From Macrococcus carouselicus (lineage in GTDB: Bacteria; Bacillota; Bacilli; Staphylococcales; Staphylococcaceae), in the NCBI RefSeq assembly GCF_004359515.1, contig NZ_SCWD01000001.1, positions 248,001-312,000 on the forward strand: DNA of 64,000 nt, read 5' to 3'. The translations under genes and the position numbers were made by a program. Positions 18,400 to 28,043 of this stretch are shown in pieces; within the stretch, counting starts at the first letter, position 1; every line of letters begins with the position of its first letter. Under the pieces are notes generated by a model. It ran no database searches, was not told the DNA's origin, and saw only the letters and a program-made list of their open reading frames with translations.

Positions 18400-19113
18400 G
18401 TAATAGTGTTTTTTCAGAGAAACTTCAGGAACCTTAGGTTTTGATTCTATCAGCGATTATCAGCTCATTAGAAAACTATTTGATGTTCCCACACAAATTT
18501 TTAAGGATATAATTCAGTCAGCTGTTAGACCAAATTCAGAAGGAGACGCACTTTAATCAGAAGAGAAAAGTCCCTACACCATTGAAGATTATTGATTCAA
18601 ATACACTGCCCCTGACCCTTCATCACTATCGCAGAGCAAAGTTCAGAAAAACAAGGTCAGGTGTCAAGCTTGATTCATATAGAAGATCACGATTCATATC
18701 CAGATTATGAAGCAATGCGGTTCATAAAGTCATTCACGATTTCAGTACTGGCGAACAAATTAACTTCATTTCAGATGAGATGGTGGTCCTTGGAACAATG
18801 ACTAACAGGACAGAGAATTACTTTCGCAGAGTGACCGTTCAGAATAATAAAGGAAGGAACTTTGTCTTAGTGATCAATATATTTGACCTATCTCCGGAGG
18901 AGATGAGAGAAATCTACAAATCACGCTGGCCATCGAACTATTCTTTAAATGAATCAAATAATATCTGAACGTCAAAACATTTTACGACTGTTCGGAGACA
19001 GCTGTCTCCAATCAGGTTTAATTGTCTATTGTTTGAACATGCTGATTAAGTTGAAGAATAATATTAGAAAGAGAATCCTGCAGATTATAAGATTACTGAA
19101 AGCCTCTATCTAG
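18400..19113 (+). pseudogene. Decayed IS4-family transposase, left copy
   Basis: Fragments of an IS4-family DDE transposase can be read in shifting frames: VFFRETSGTLGF, KIIDSNTLPLTLHHYRRAKF (the first catalytic Asp region), then EEMREIYKSRW and a separate frame resembling ELFFKWIKQ (the catalytic Glu helix), and finally a C-terminal part near 19010-19110. Several stops and frameshifts interrupt it and an inner segment is missing. A closely similar fragment lies at 30236, on the far side of the capsule cassette and in the same orientation. Confidence 0.75.
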
Positions 19114-19494
19114 GGCAGGGGACACTAAATAATGCCGCTTAGTTATTATGTAATACCATCAGTAAAAAAATGAACGCTTACTACTTCTATTTAGGTACTT
19201 TCAATTTTCAAATTATTTTAGACAACATAGGTTCAGAAAATTTAGATTTATTTTTATAATACTAGTGAGTAAAATGTACACTTTTTCATTATGAAATAGT
19301 GTTCATTTTTGTATATATAATACTAAAAAGTGTAATTAATAATTTTAGTACTATCAAAAAAATAAATTGTTAAATATAAGGTAATAATGAATAAAAGATG
19401 TATTTAAGTAAAAAAAGAAAATAATTTAAAATTTTAGTGACATTATACTTAAATGAGTTAAAATGAAAAATAAGTGAGTAAAGGAGAGATTAAA
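19114..19494. other. A+T-rich upstream region of the capsule cassette
   Basis: This 380-base stretch has no gene and is very A+T rich. It contains the long palindrome at 19272-19308, a TATAAT at 19316-19321 and several poly-A/T runs before the ribosome site AAAGGAGA. It is the likely promoter region of the capsule operon. Confidence 0.6.
19272..19308. promoter_or_regulatory. 37-nt near-perfect palindrome before the capsule operon
   Basis: Two 18-nt arms, 19272-19289 and 19291-19308, match at 16 of 18 positions around a single central T. The inner part is TTTCAT-T-ATGAAA. A TATAAT lies 8 nt downstream, so the palindrome would cover the -35 region. An operator is more likely than a terminator, since the pairing is A+T rich and no gene ends before it. 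Confidence 0.5.
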
Positions 19495-20424
19495 ATGAAG
19501 ATGTTAATAACGGGTGGTGCCGGTTTTATCGGCTCCCATGTTTGTGAGTTTTATGCCCAGCGAAACTATGAGATATTTGTTGTCGATAACTTATCATCCA
19601 GCAACCTTGAAAACATCATGCATATAGAAAATCTGACGTTCTATCAGAAGGATGTGTCCGATTGTGACTTTATGGAACAACTTATTAAAGAACATGACTT
19701 TGATTATGTCATTCATCTTGCTGCGCTAGTTAGTGTAGCTGAGTCTATCGCTCATCCCAAAATCTCCCTTAAAAATAATCTTGAAGCCAGTCTGAATTTA
19801 TTAATCAATCTTAGAAAGCACAGTAAAAAATTAAAGAAAGCACTATTTGCTTCTTCTGCGGCTGTATACGGTAATCTTGAGAAACTGCCTAAAGCACCAG
19901 AAGACCAGGTGCTTCCTCAGTCTCCTTATGCCATTGATAAATATGCAGCAGAAAGAAACTTCATTATATTCAATGAGCTCTTTGGCCTTCCTACTACTGT
20001 TCTTCGCTTTTTTAACGTTTATGGTGAAAGACAGAATGATTCTTCTCCTTATTCAGGTGTTATTTCTATTATGTTGCACAAATTTAAACATGATGAAAAA
20101 TTCATTTTTTTTGGTGACGGTACTCAAACACGTGACTTTGTCTATATAGCAGATGTCATCCAGGCTATTAATTTAGTACTGATGCATGAAGAGGCAACTG
20201 GGGAAGTCTATAATGTCGGAACAGGTCATCAGACGTCACTCAAAGAGATATTTGATGTCTTCAGTGAGATCAGTAAAATCGATCTTGAATTCGAACATCA
20301 AGATGCACGAAAAGGGGACATCAAATATTCATATGCGGAAATCGATAAATTAAGTCATCTTGGGTATACCCCTCAATTCGATATCCACTCAGGCTTAAAT
20401 AATCTATATAAAAAAATGCAGTAA
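19495..20424 (+). CDS. NAD-dependent epimerase/dehydratase (UDP-sugar 4-epimerase type)
   Basis: An extended short-chain dehydrogenase with GGAGFIGSH at the N-terminus for NAD, a serine block ASSAAVYG and the catalytic pair in SPYAIDKYAAE. The RFFNVYGERQ and GDGTQTRDFVYIADV stretches fit UDP-GlcNAc/UDP-glucose 4-epimerases. It supplies a UDP-sugar, probably a galacto-configured one, for the capsule repeat unit. The ATG at 19495 has AAAGGAG 8-9 nt upstream; a GTG at 19474 in the same frame lies before this site and is not the start. First gene of the A+T-rich cassette. Confidence 0.87.
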   Translation: MKMLITGGAGFIGSHVCEFYAQRNYEIFVVDNLSSSNLENIMHIENLTFYQKDVSDCDFMEQLIKEHDFDYVIHLAALVSVAESIAHPKISLKNNLEASLNLLINLRKHSKKLKKALFASSAAVYGNLEKLPKAPEDQVLPQSPYAIDKYAAERNFIIFNELFGLPTTVLRFFNVYGERQNDSSPYSGVISIMLHKFKHDEKFIFFGDGTQTRDFVYIADVIQAINLVLMHEEATGEVYNVGTGHQTSLKEIFDVFSEISKIDLEFEHQDARKGDIKYSYAEIDKLSHLGYTPQFDIHSGLNNLYKKMQ

Positions 20425-20545
20425 TAATAATGGTTTCTTTTTACTATGCATGGTGATTCGTTGTCAGATTAACGTGTTTACTAATGTAATAAATACTTTT
20501 TGATGCTATATTAAAATTGAATATAAAAAGTAATGGAGGATTGAG

Positions 20546-21217
20546 ATGAGAGAAACATTGAATTTTGAGGAAGTATTAAAAGTCCTTAAAGATAATCTTA
20601 AATGGATTATAGGACTATCCTTATTGGGGGCTTTAGTAGCAACATTATTAACTTTTTTCTTGCTTGAACCAAAGTATGAAGAAAGTACCCAAGTCATTGT
20701 CAGCCAAAATGAAATAAGTAAGACTTTCACTCAGCAAGATATACAAGCCAGTCTTCAATTAATTAATACATACAGTGAAATTATGCAGAGTCCTTCTATT
20801 ATAGAAGAAGTCATGAGAAATCTTAATATTAAAGAAGATTTAGAAGATTTCTCAAAAAAGATTGAAGTTTCTCATTCTAATGAATCACAAGTTCTTAATG
20901 TATTTGTAAGAGACGAGGATCCTAAACAGGCGGTGGCTATTGCAAACGAAATAGCATCTGTCTTCCAGAAGCGTATTCCTGACATCATGAATGTAGATAA
21001 TGTATCTATTCTGGCTAAAGCTGAGTTAGATAAAAAACCTCAGCCCGTGTCTCCTATTCCAGCAATCAATATACCGATCGGTTTAATACTGGGTGCGCTG
21101 ATTGGTTTAGCGATTGCTTTCTTACGTGCATTTTTAGATAAGCGCGTTCAAACAGAAGAAGAAGTCAGTCGAGTTTTGGATATACCTGTTATCGGCAGTG
21201 TGGCGCATTTTAAGTAA
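20546..21217 (+). CDS. Wzz/CapA-type capsule chain-length protein and kinase activator
   Basis: This 223-residue protein has a membrane segment at residues about 17-38, an outer domain, and a second membrane segment at about 170-195 (preceded by the proline-rich QPVSPIPAINIPIG). This is the Wzz/CapA/YveK layout; the C-terminal cytoplasmic tail (VQTEEEVSRVLDIPVIGSV) normally activates the CpsD/CapB kinase. The kinase gene follows after 11 nt. Ribosome site is GGAGG before the ATG. Confidence 0.92.
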   Translation: MRETLNFEEVLKVLKDNLKWIIGLSLLGALVATLLTFFLLEPKYEESTQVIVSQNEISKTFTQQDIQASLQLINTYSEIMQSPSIIEEVMRNLNIKEDLEDFSKKIEVSHSNESQVLNVFVRDEDPKQAVAIANEIASVFQKRIPDIMNVDNVSILAKAELDKKPQPVSPIPAINIPIGLILGALIGLAIAFLRAFLDKRVQTEEEVSRVLDIPVIGSVAHFK

Positions 21218-21228
21218 AAAGGAGACCA

Positions 21229-21945
21229 ATGATGTTTAATAATAAAAGAAATAAAAAATCAAAGTTTATCGCAGAACCTCGTAACTTAATCGTTAAGACT
21301 CATCCTAAATCACCGGTCAGTGAACAGTATCGTACGATTCGTACCAATATTATTTATTCAGCCATTGATCATCCTGTACAGAAAGTGATTTTTACATCTG
21401 CTGCTCCTGGTGCAGGTAAATCGACTACTGCGGCTAACGTGGCACTTGCTTTTGCTCAGACAGGCAAGCGTACTATCCTGATAGATGCTGATTTAAGACG
21501 TCCAACTATTCATTATTCATTTGAGACGACAAATAACACTGGTTTATCCACCTTGATTGTTAGTGATTTATCACTTAATGAAATAGTTAAAAAAACCTCA
21601 GATGAAAATCTGGACCTGATTATGGCCGGGCCCATTCCTCCTAATCCTGCAGAATTACTGCAATCCAAAAAAATGCAGAATCTACTGATTCTCTTGGCAG
21701 AACATTATGATCACATCATTATTGATACACCTCCCGTCTTGTCTGTAACAGATACTTCCATACTGAGCCGCTTTGTGGATGGAGTTGTTCTGGTTACCAA
21801 TGTCCAAGCTAACAACCGTGACGAACTGAAAAAGGCAAAAGAAAGTTTAACGAATAGTAAAGCTAATATCATCGGAATTGTTCTTAATAACAAAAAAATA
21901 AATACCAACGAAAGCTATTATTACTATTATAATGATCAGAATTGA
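21229..21945 (+). CDS. CpsD/CapB-type bacterial tyrosine kinase
   Basis: A BY-kinase of 238 residues. Walker A is SAAPGAGKSTTA, Walker A' is TILIDADLRRP and Walker B is HIIIDTPPV. The C-terminus has the autophosphorylation cluster ESYYYYYNDQN, five tyrosines in a row. It works with the membrane activator encoded just upstream and should be dephosphorylated by the CpsB phosphatase at 16398. Two ATGs (21229, 21232) follow AAAGGAG; the second has the better spacing. Confidence 0.94.
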   Translation: MMFNNKRNKKSKFIAEPRNLIVKTHPKSPVSEQYRTIRTNIIYSAIDHPVQKVIFTSAAPGAGKSTTAANVALAFAQTGKRTILIDADLRRPTIHYSFETTNNTGLSTLIVSDLSLNEIVKKTSDENLDLIMAGPIPPNPAELLQSKKMQNLLILLAEHYDHIIIDTPPVLSVTDTSILSRFVDGVVLVTNVQANNRDELKKAKESLTNSKANIIGIVLNNKKINTNESYYYYYNDQN

Positions 21946-21990
21946 TATAAGTGCCAACGCTTCTTAAATTAATAGTTAAGGATGTGTAAC

Positions 21991-22866
21991 ATGAAAAAAG
22001 TAAGAAAAGCGATTATTCCTGCAGCGGGTTTAGGTACAAGATTTTTGCCGGCCACGAAGGCCATGCCAAAGGAAATGCTGCCGATTCTTGATAAACCGAC
22101 TATTCAGTATATTGTCGAAGAAGCAGTTGCATCTGGCATTGAGGACATCATTATAGTGACGGGGAAACATAAGCGTGCGATTGAAGATCATTTCGACAAT
22201 CAGACGGAACTTGAGATGAATTTGAAAGCGAAAGGTAAGATAGAGTTACTAGAAAGAGTAGAACATTCAACAAATCTTGCCAATATCTTTTATGTCAGAC
22301 AAAAAGAACCAAAGGGACTGGGGCATGCTATTTATACAGCCAAACAGTTCATTGGAGATGAACCGTTCGCTGTGTTATTAGGAGATGATATCGTAGATTG
22401 TGAATTTACACCAGGCATTCAACAGCTGATTCGAGTTTATGAAGAGAAGAAAAGTCCTGTTATCGGTGTGATAGAAGTGCCTCAAGAAGATGTAAAACGC
22501 TATGGTATCGTAGAATATAATGAACGGCAAGATAGAATATACAAAGTATGTAATCTCTTTGAGAAGCCACAGAATAATGAGACTGATTCAAGATTGGCTA
22601 TCATTGGCCGTTACGTCTTAACACCTGATATTTTCGATGAGTTGGAAAAAGAGGAAATTGGTGCTGGAGGGGAAATTCAATTGACGGATGCTATTGAGAA
22701 GCTGAACCATTATCGTGAAGTCTATGCGATGGAGTTCGAAGGAATACGTTACGATGTAGGAGATAAACTAGGATTTGTAACGACTACGCTTGAATATGCA
22801 CTCAAATCACCCTTAAAAGCTGAAGTGTTAACATACATGGAAGAGATGCTAAAAAAATATAGATAG
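21991..22866 (+). CDS. galU: UTP-glucose-1-phosphate uridylyltransferase, second copy
   Basis: A second GalU with the same motifs as the copy at 15371 ([39 protein letters not shown]) but different codon use and an A+T-rich gene body, as in the rest of the cassette. It provides UDP-glucose for the capsule. The ATG at 21991 matches the family N-terminus ([13 protein letters not shown]) and lies 9 nt after AAGGA; the in-frame ATG at 21982 would add three residues. Dedicated galU copies inside capsule cassettes make the cassette independent of the host pool. Confidence 0.93.
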   Translation: MKKVRKAIIPAAGLGTRFLPATKAMPKEMLPILDKPTIQYIVEEAVASGIEDIIIVTGKHKRAIEDHFDNQTELEMNLKAKGKIELLERVEHSTNLANIFYVRQKEPKGLGHAIYTAKQFIGDEPFAVLLGDDIVDCEFTPGIQQLIRVYEEKKSPVIGVIEVPQEDVKRYGIVEYNERQDRIYKVCNLFEKPQNNETDSRLAIIGRYVLTPDIFDELEKEEIGAGGEIQLTDAIEKLNHYREVYAMEFEGIRYDVGDKLGFVTTTLEYALKSPLKAEVLTYMEEMLKKYR

Positions 22867-22909
22867 TATTTATAATTAGGATGACTAATATTATTAAAGG
22901 TGAATTTAT

Positions 22910-24133
22910 ATGAAGAATGACAAAGTTCGTTCACGTGCTCCGATTATTTATACTTCATTCATCTATATGATGTTTAACATTGCATTTATATTAGGTGACT
23001 GGAAAGTAGGCCCTATCAGTTTCAGCGATATAATAGTCATCTTGTCTATTATATTTTTAGGATTTTATTTTTTAGATCAGAAAATAAACGTTTTGCCGTT
23101 CTGGTATTTTATAATCGCCATCTTCTTTCTGATTTATATTCTGATTAATATAATCGCTAATATTTTTTTGAATCAGACATTTGATTTAATTGCAGCTGCT
23201 ATCTCCTTTATAAAGCTAAGTATTTATTTAATATATTTAATACTTTTCTGTAGCTTCGTGAAATCAACGCGAAGTTATAATCAATTATTGACTATTGCAA
23301 TGTATACCAGTGTTATTGTTATGCTGATTGGTTTCTATATCTATTTAGTACTGACTCTTAAACTGCCATTACCGTATGAGTTCTTCTGGACATTCGGCAG
23401 ACAGGATGAAAATAGTTATACGTATTATAGTATTGGTACAATTCTGATACGTGCACGAAGTATTTTTAATGAGCCTGCTCACTATGGCTTCTATCTAAAT
23501 ATCCTGATGACAACACTATTATTTAGTCGATTTCAACCAAATAAATCTATCATGGCATTACTTTATTTGTCATTAGTTCTAACACTTTCTTATAGCTCAT
23601 ATGCAATCTTTATGATGGTTATACTGCTCTACAATATAAAAAGGTTTAACCTTGGGCGATTGTTTACAGATGTTAGAATATATGGTCTCTTACTTGTCGT
23701 TCTTGGCTTTATTTATTTTTTCTGGGATATGATTGAGCACGTTATTGTAGACCGAACGAAGAGTATCACTTCAGGCGCAGATGATTCTTCGTCTTCTCGT
23801 TTAGCAGGAAGTTGGGATTACATCCATCTTGACACGCTTTTCACCGGCAATGGTATAGGGAATGCACCTGAGATATTCAATATTTATGCATACTATTTAA
23901 CTGATCTTGGACTGATCGCTTTTATAGCTTATACCGTCTTTACTTTTTTGTTGCTCTATTACAATCCCTATGTTGGCATCATCTTTATCATGCTGAACTT
24001 CCAGAAAGGAGGATATTTAGCGGCCATGTACTGGCTATTTGTGACGCTGTTTATCCTGATGGTCATGGAATATAGATTTAAAGGGACTTTCTCAGAAGAA
24101 GCGTCGGTTGAAGAAGAACAATTATTACAATAA
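22910..24133 (+). CDS. Wzy-like polysaccharide polymerase
   Basis: A very hydrophobic 407-residue protein with about ten to eleven membrane segments and one large outer loop at residues about 275-310 (SITSGADDSSSSRLAGSWDY, then FTGNGIGNAP). The ARSIFNEPAHYGFYLN segment and GNGIGN are seen in O-antigen ligase/polymerase-type proteins. Position between kinase and flippase genes also fits Wzy, which joins repeat units on the outer face of the membrane. The family is poorly conserved in sequence, so the call rests on topology and context. Confidence 0.78.
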   Translation: MKNDKVRSRAPIIYTSFIYMMFNIAFILGDWKVGPISFSDIIVILSIIFLGFYFLDQKINVLPFWYFIIAIFFLIYILINIIANIFLNQTFDLIAAAISFIKLSIYLIYLILFCSFVKSTRSYNQLLTIAMYTSVIVMLIGFYIYLVLTLKLPLPYEFFWTFGRQDENSYTYYSIGTILIRARSIFNEPAHYGFYLNILMTTLLFSRFQPNKSIMALLYLSLVLTLSYSSYAIFMMVILLYNIKRFNLGRLFTDVRIYGLLLVVLGFIYFFWDMIEHVIVDRTKSITSGADDSSSSRLAGSWDYIHLDTLFTGNGIGNAPEIFNIYAYYLTDLGLIAFIAYTVFTFLLLYYNPYVGIIFIMLNFQKGGYLAAMYWLFVTLFILMVMEYRFKGTFSEEASVEEEQLLQ

Positions 24134-24161
24134 AAAATAATTGATTAAAAGAGGTAAAATA

Positions 24162-25679
24162 ATGAAAAATGCAGTATTGGCATTGATGGTGATTACGATC
24201 CTATCAAAAATCGCAGGATATTTTCGGGATTTAGTACTTGCTTATTATTATGGTGCCAGTGCTACAAGTGATATTTTTTTAGTGGCGTATACAATTCCAA
24301 ATTTAGCGTTTGGGATAATCGCAGCGGGAATTGCTACCAGTTATATTCCTATGCTATCAAGAATCGAATTTGAACAAGATAAAAATAGAGGCGTTGTTTT
24401 TACAAACCAACTTATAAATATCTTACTCATATTAGTCTCCTTGATGGTCGTCATAGGATTAATATTTACAGGTCCAATTGTCCGTCTGTTCGCCATAGGT
24501 TTTGCAGGAGATGTCCTTACAAGAGCCATTCTCTATGCTCGCTTTAGCATATTTGGTCTGTATCTGATTCTCGTTATCAAAATCTTAAGTGAATATCTGA
24601 ATTATAACAAGCAGTTCAATATTCCTTCACTGATTGGTTTACCTCTTAACCTGATTCTCATTAGTTTTATTTTCTTCAGTTATCGTCTTCAAAGTGATCT
24701 TATCCTTGCAAGTGCTGTTCTTATCGCATTGATGGCCCAGCTGATGATAGTTGTTTACTTTGCGGTGCGCAAAGGATTCTATTTCAAATGGACCTTTAGT
24801 CTTAAAGATGAATACATCAGAAGAACCTTCAAATTGACACTACCTGTTATTATGGGCGCCAGTGTTTTGGAACTTAATAATCTTATAGATCGGACGTTAG
24901 CTTCAAGTGTCACAACAGGTGGGGTATCAGCGCTCAATTATGCAAATACTATCAATGTTTCAGTTATTGGCATACTGGTAGCATCGTTTGTTACTGTTTT
25001 CTATCCTGAGATATCAAAGAAAGCTGCTCAGAATGACTACAGCGGCTTAAAAAGCTCGCTTAATCAGATACTTATATCTGTTATGTTACTGATTGTCCCT
25101 GCAACAGTAGTATGTGCGTTTTACTCAACAGAACTCATCGGTTTACTATATGGACACGGTGCTTTTGAAGAACAGGCCATTCAGTTAACAGACTCAGCGT
25201 TCCTTTATTATTCAATAGGAATGGTGAGTGCAGGACTTAATTTAGTCCTTACACGAGTTTTTTTCGCTCTTCAAGATACTAGAACACCAATGGTTAACAG
25301 TGTATATACATTACTGATTAATATATCACTTAGCTTGATACTTGTGCGTTTTTACGGATTAAGTGGAATTACAGTATCAACATCCATCGCCGAAACTATT
25401 GCGATTGTATTGCTGTTTATTAAATTAAATAAAAAAATAGGAACTATTGAGATTGGTTCTCTTATCATCAATTTTCTAAAAATATTAGTAGCGATTCTTG
25501 TTCCTGTTATAGCAGTTAAATATAGCTTGTCATATACTGGCGGTCCTGACTTTTCGAAATTACTCATTCATCTGATTGTAATAATAATTATTTATATATA
25601 TACCATAGTTTTATTTAAAGTAAATTATATCGACTATATATTACAGCTAATCAGAAAAAAGTATTTAAAAAGAGGATAG
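24162..25679 (+). CDS. MurJ/MviN-type flippase, probable capsule repeat-unit translocase
   Basis: About 505 residues with 13-14 membrane segments. The N-terminal LSKIAGYFRDLVLAYYYGAS and the middle FALQDTRTPMVNSVYTLLIN are hallmarks of the MurJ/MviN lipid II flippase family rather than of the more usual Wzx/RfbX group. In this position it should flip the undecaprenyl-linked repeat unit. The ATG at 24162 follows AGAGGT by 6-7 nt; an in-frame TTG at 24141 has no ribosome site. Whether it also transports lipid II is open. Confidence 0.85.
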   Translation: MKNAVLALMVITILSKIAGYFRDLVLAYYYGASATSDIFLVAYTIPNLAFGIIAAGIATSYIPMLSRIEFEQDKNRGVVFTNQLINILLILVSLMVVIGLIFTGPIVRLFAIGFAGDVLTRAILYARFSIFGLYLILVIKILSEYLNYNKQFNIPSLIGLPLNLILISFIFFSYRLQSDLILASAVLIALMAQLMIVVYFAVRKGFYFKWTFSLKDEYIRRTFKLTLPVIMGASVLELNNLIDRTLASSVTTGGVSALNYANTINVSVIGILVASFVTVFYPEISKKAAQNDYSGLKSSLNQILISVMLLIVPATVVCAFYSTELIGLLYGHGAFEEQAIQLTDSAFLYYSIGMVSAGLNLVLTRVFFALQDTRTPMVNSVYTLLINISLSLILVRFYGLSGITVSTSIAETIAIVLLFIKLNKKIGTIEIGSLIINFLKILVAILVPVIAVKYSLSYTGGPDFSKLLIHLIVIIIIYIYTIVLFKVNYIDYILQLIRKKYLKRG

Positions 25680-25687
25680 GAGAAAAC

Positions 25688-26509
25688 GTGATGATTAAAA
25701 AAAATGTATGTGTATTAGTGTCAACAATGTATCAACGGGATTATTCGATTTTGAAGAAAATGAATATCAGTTCGGCTGCAGTAATTATCAATCAAGATGA
25801 CATTGAAAAAAGAGAGCATTTCGATTTTAAAGGATATCCTATTAAGTTCATTTCAAAAAAAGAAAGAGGTGTCGGGAAAAGTCGGAATCTTGCTCTAAGT
25901 GAAAGTACGGGGAGTATTTCGGTGATTGCTGATGATGATCTAGTATATGTCCAGAACTACGAAGAAATAATTATAAAAGCCTTTGAGGAGTTCCCGGATG
26001 CAGATATGATTGTTTTTGAAGTACCAAGCATCAACGATCAGCGTGAAGATAAAGCTATAACGAAGAGAGCACAAGTTAGATGGTATAATTCATTCAGATA
26101 TCCAGCTTATAAAATGGCTGTAAGAACAGAATCAGTTAAGAAAAATAATTTACAGTTTTCACTTGAGTATGGAGGGGGTGCTCGTTATTCCCATGGAGAG
26201 GATTCTATCTTTATAACTGATTTTCTTAAGAAGGGTCTTAAAGTTTATTCATATCCTGTTAAAATTGCTGAAGTTAATCATCAAGAATCCACATGGTTTA
26301 CAGGGCATGATGAAAGTTTCTTTACTAATAAAGGTGCGCTATTCTATGAAATAAGCACTCAATACTATCAATTACTTGCTTTACAGTTTCTGGCTAGACA
26401 TCGTTCTCTCTATAAAGAGAATCAATTTACTTTCACTCAAGCTTATAAAATGATGATGAAAGGTGCCGACACGAGAAAACAAGATAAAGAAGGTGGGGAA
26501 AATGGATAA
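25688..26509 (+). CDS. Family 2-like glycosyltransferase
   Basis: A 273-residue GT-A-type protein. ERGVGKSRNLALSESTGSIS with the metal-binding IADDDLVYVQNYEE is the GT2 core, and HGEDSIF with NHQESTWF provides the acidic and His/Trp residues of the catalytic half. The opening MIKKNVCVLVSTMYQRDYS resembles a small group of capsule transferases. Start may be GTG 25688 or ATG 25691; AGGAG lies just upstream. Its last 8 bases overlap the next glycosyltransferase gene. Confidence 0.8.
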   Translation: MMIKKNVCVLVSTMYQRDYSILKKMNISSAAVIINQDDIEKREHFDFKGYPIKFISKKERGVGKSRNLALSESTGSISVIADDDLVYVQNYEEIIIKAFEEFPDADMIVFEVPSINDQREDKAITKRAQVRWYNSFRYPAYKMAVRTESVKKNNLQFSLEYGGGARYSHGEDSIFITDFLKKGLKVYSYPVKIAEVNHQESTWFTGHDESFFTNKGALFYEISTQYYQLLALQFLARHRSLYKENQFTFTQAYKMMMKGADTRKQDKEGGENG

Positions 26510-27278
26510 AGTCAGTATTATTATGCCTGCGTACAATGCGGAATTATTTATTGAAGATGCGATTAATTCTGTTATCAATCAGACTTACCGCAACTGGGAA
26601 CTGTTGGTGATTGATGATTGTTCAACTGATTGTTCTGCCGCTATTATAAAAACTTATGTTGAACAGGATAACCGGATTAATTATATAAAAAATATAGTAA
26701 ATTCCGGTGTATCTGTTACACGTAATAATGGTCTTACAGCGAGTACTGGCCATTTTATCGCATTTTTAGATAGCGATGACATCTGGCAACCGACTAAACT
26801 TGAAAAACAGATAGCACTTCTGCAGGCAAAAAAAGGTTCATTCAGCTTCACTAATCTGACTTATATCGACAAGCATAACGAAGTATTAGGACAATCTACA
26901 TTGAAATTACCTGAAGAGGTTAAATATAAAAAGCTATTGAAACATAACTATATCCCCTGTTCATCAGTAGTAGTTGAGAAAAACTATTTGAAGCCTTTTC
27001 ATGAAGATGCTTATAATTTCCATGAAGACTATTATCAGTGGCTTAATATACTCAAAACAGGAGTAATAGCCTATGGTATCAATGAACCGCTTCTTCTTTA
27101 TCGTTTTCAGACGACTTCAAAGTCAGGTAATAAATTGAAATCATTTTTTATGACCTTCTATGTGTTTAAGGAATTAGGCTTTAATTCATTAAGTGCATTT
27201 GCCCTTACCTCGCGTCATGTACTTATAGCATTGAAAAAATATAAAAATGTCTTAACAAATAGCGTAAAAACCAAGTGA
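26502..27278 (+). CDS. Family 2 glycosyltransferase
   Basis: A 258-residue GT2 enzyme with the canonical start KVSIIMPAYNAELFIEDAI, the LLVIDDCSTD block and FLDSDDIWQPTKLE as the DXD segment. The catalytic EDYYQWLN block is also present (residues about 175-182). The ATG at 26502 has AAGGTGGGG 3-4 nt upstream and overlaps the end of the preceding gene, so translation is coupled. Acceptor and donor are unknown. Confidence 0.9.
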   Translation: MDKVSIIMPAYNAELFIEDAINSVINQTYRNWELLVIDDCSTDCSAAIIKTYVEQDNRINYIKNIVNSGVSVTRNNGLTASTGHFIAFLDSDDIWQPTKLEKQIALLQAKKGSFSFTNLTYIDKHNEVLGQSTLKLPEEVKYKKLLKHNYIPCSSVVVEKNYLKPFHEDAYNFHEDYYQWLNILKTGVIAYGINEPLLLYRFQTTSKSGNKLKSFFMTFYVFKELGFNSLSAFALTSRHVLIALKKYKNVLTNSVKTK

Positions 27279-27314
27279 TGGGAATTCAGTTGAAGATATA
27301 AGGAGGGATAATTG

Positions 27315-27998
27315 ATGAAAATCAGTGCACTGAATCAGAATAGCATTTCTTTTTCAGATTTAAAGTCTAAATTCACCCAAGTTACTAAACGTTCAGCCGA
27401 TATAGCTATTAGTTTAACAGCTATTGTAGCATTCACACCTCTACTTGCTTATACGGCATATAAGATTAAACAAGAAGATAAAGGACCTATACTTTTTAAG
27501 CAGCAGCGCAGTGGTCTTAATAATATCCCTTTTGAGATTTATAAATTCAGATCGATGAAAGTAAAAAAACAACAACTCCCTAGTGAGAGAGTTGAAGATC
27601 TGTATGCTTATTTTGGGCAGCGTGTGCCAGATGATTTTATTTTCAAGACGCTTGAATCCAACAACCCTAATGTTACACAAGTAGGAAGATGGATCAGAAA
27701 ATATTCTGTAGATGAGTTACCACAGTTATTTAATGTTTTAAAAGGTGAAATGAGTATAGTTGGTCCTCGTCCAGAGATAGTAGCTATCACAAAATATTAT
27801 GATGCTGAGCAATTGAAGCGTCTCAAAGTAAAACCTGGTATCACAGGCTGGGCGCAAGTTAATGGTAGGAGTGAAATCAATCATGGGCTTAAAATTAAGT
27901 ATGATATCTACTATGTGAATAATGAGTCCGTCTGGCTTTACTTTAAAATAATAGGAATGACACTTATTCAGGTACTTCAAGGTAAAGGGTCTGTATAA
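27315..27998 (+). CDS. Initiating sugar-phosphate transferase (undecaprenyl-phosphate glycosyl-1-phosphate transferase)
   Basis: This 227-residue enzyme starts the repeat unit by moving a sugar-phosphate from a UDP-sugar to undecaprenyl phosphate. It has one N-terminal membrane segment (DIAISLTAIVAFTPLLAYTA) and the conserved catalytic region: GPILFKQQRSG, YKFRSMK, SVDELPQLFNVLKGEMS, VGPRPE and VKPGITGWAQVNGR. It is near the 3' end of the operon, whereas in many loci it is among the first genes. ATG 27315 follows AGGAGG; a TTG directly before it is in frame. Confidence 0.93.
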   Translation: MKISALNQNSISFSDLKSKFTQVTKRSADIAISLTAIVAFTPLLAYTAYKIKQEDKGPILFKQQRSGLNNIPFEIYKFRSMKVKKQQLPSERVEDLYAYFGQRVPDDFIFKTLESNNPNVTQVGRWIRKYSVDELPQLFNVLKGEMSIVGPRPEIVAITKYYDAEQLKRLKVKPGITGWAQVNGRSEINHGLKIKYDIYYVNNESVWLYFKIIGMTLIQVLQGKGSV

Positions 27999-28043
27999 AG
28001 AAATTCATAAGCTGAGTAGAGTTACACTCAAGGATGTGAGAAT

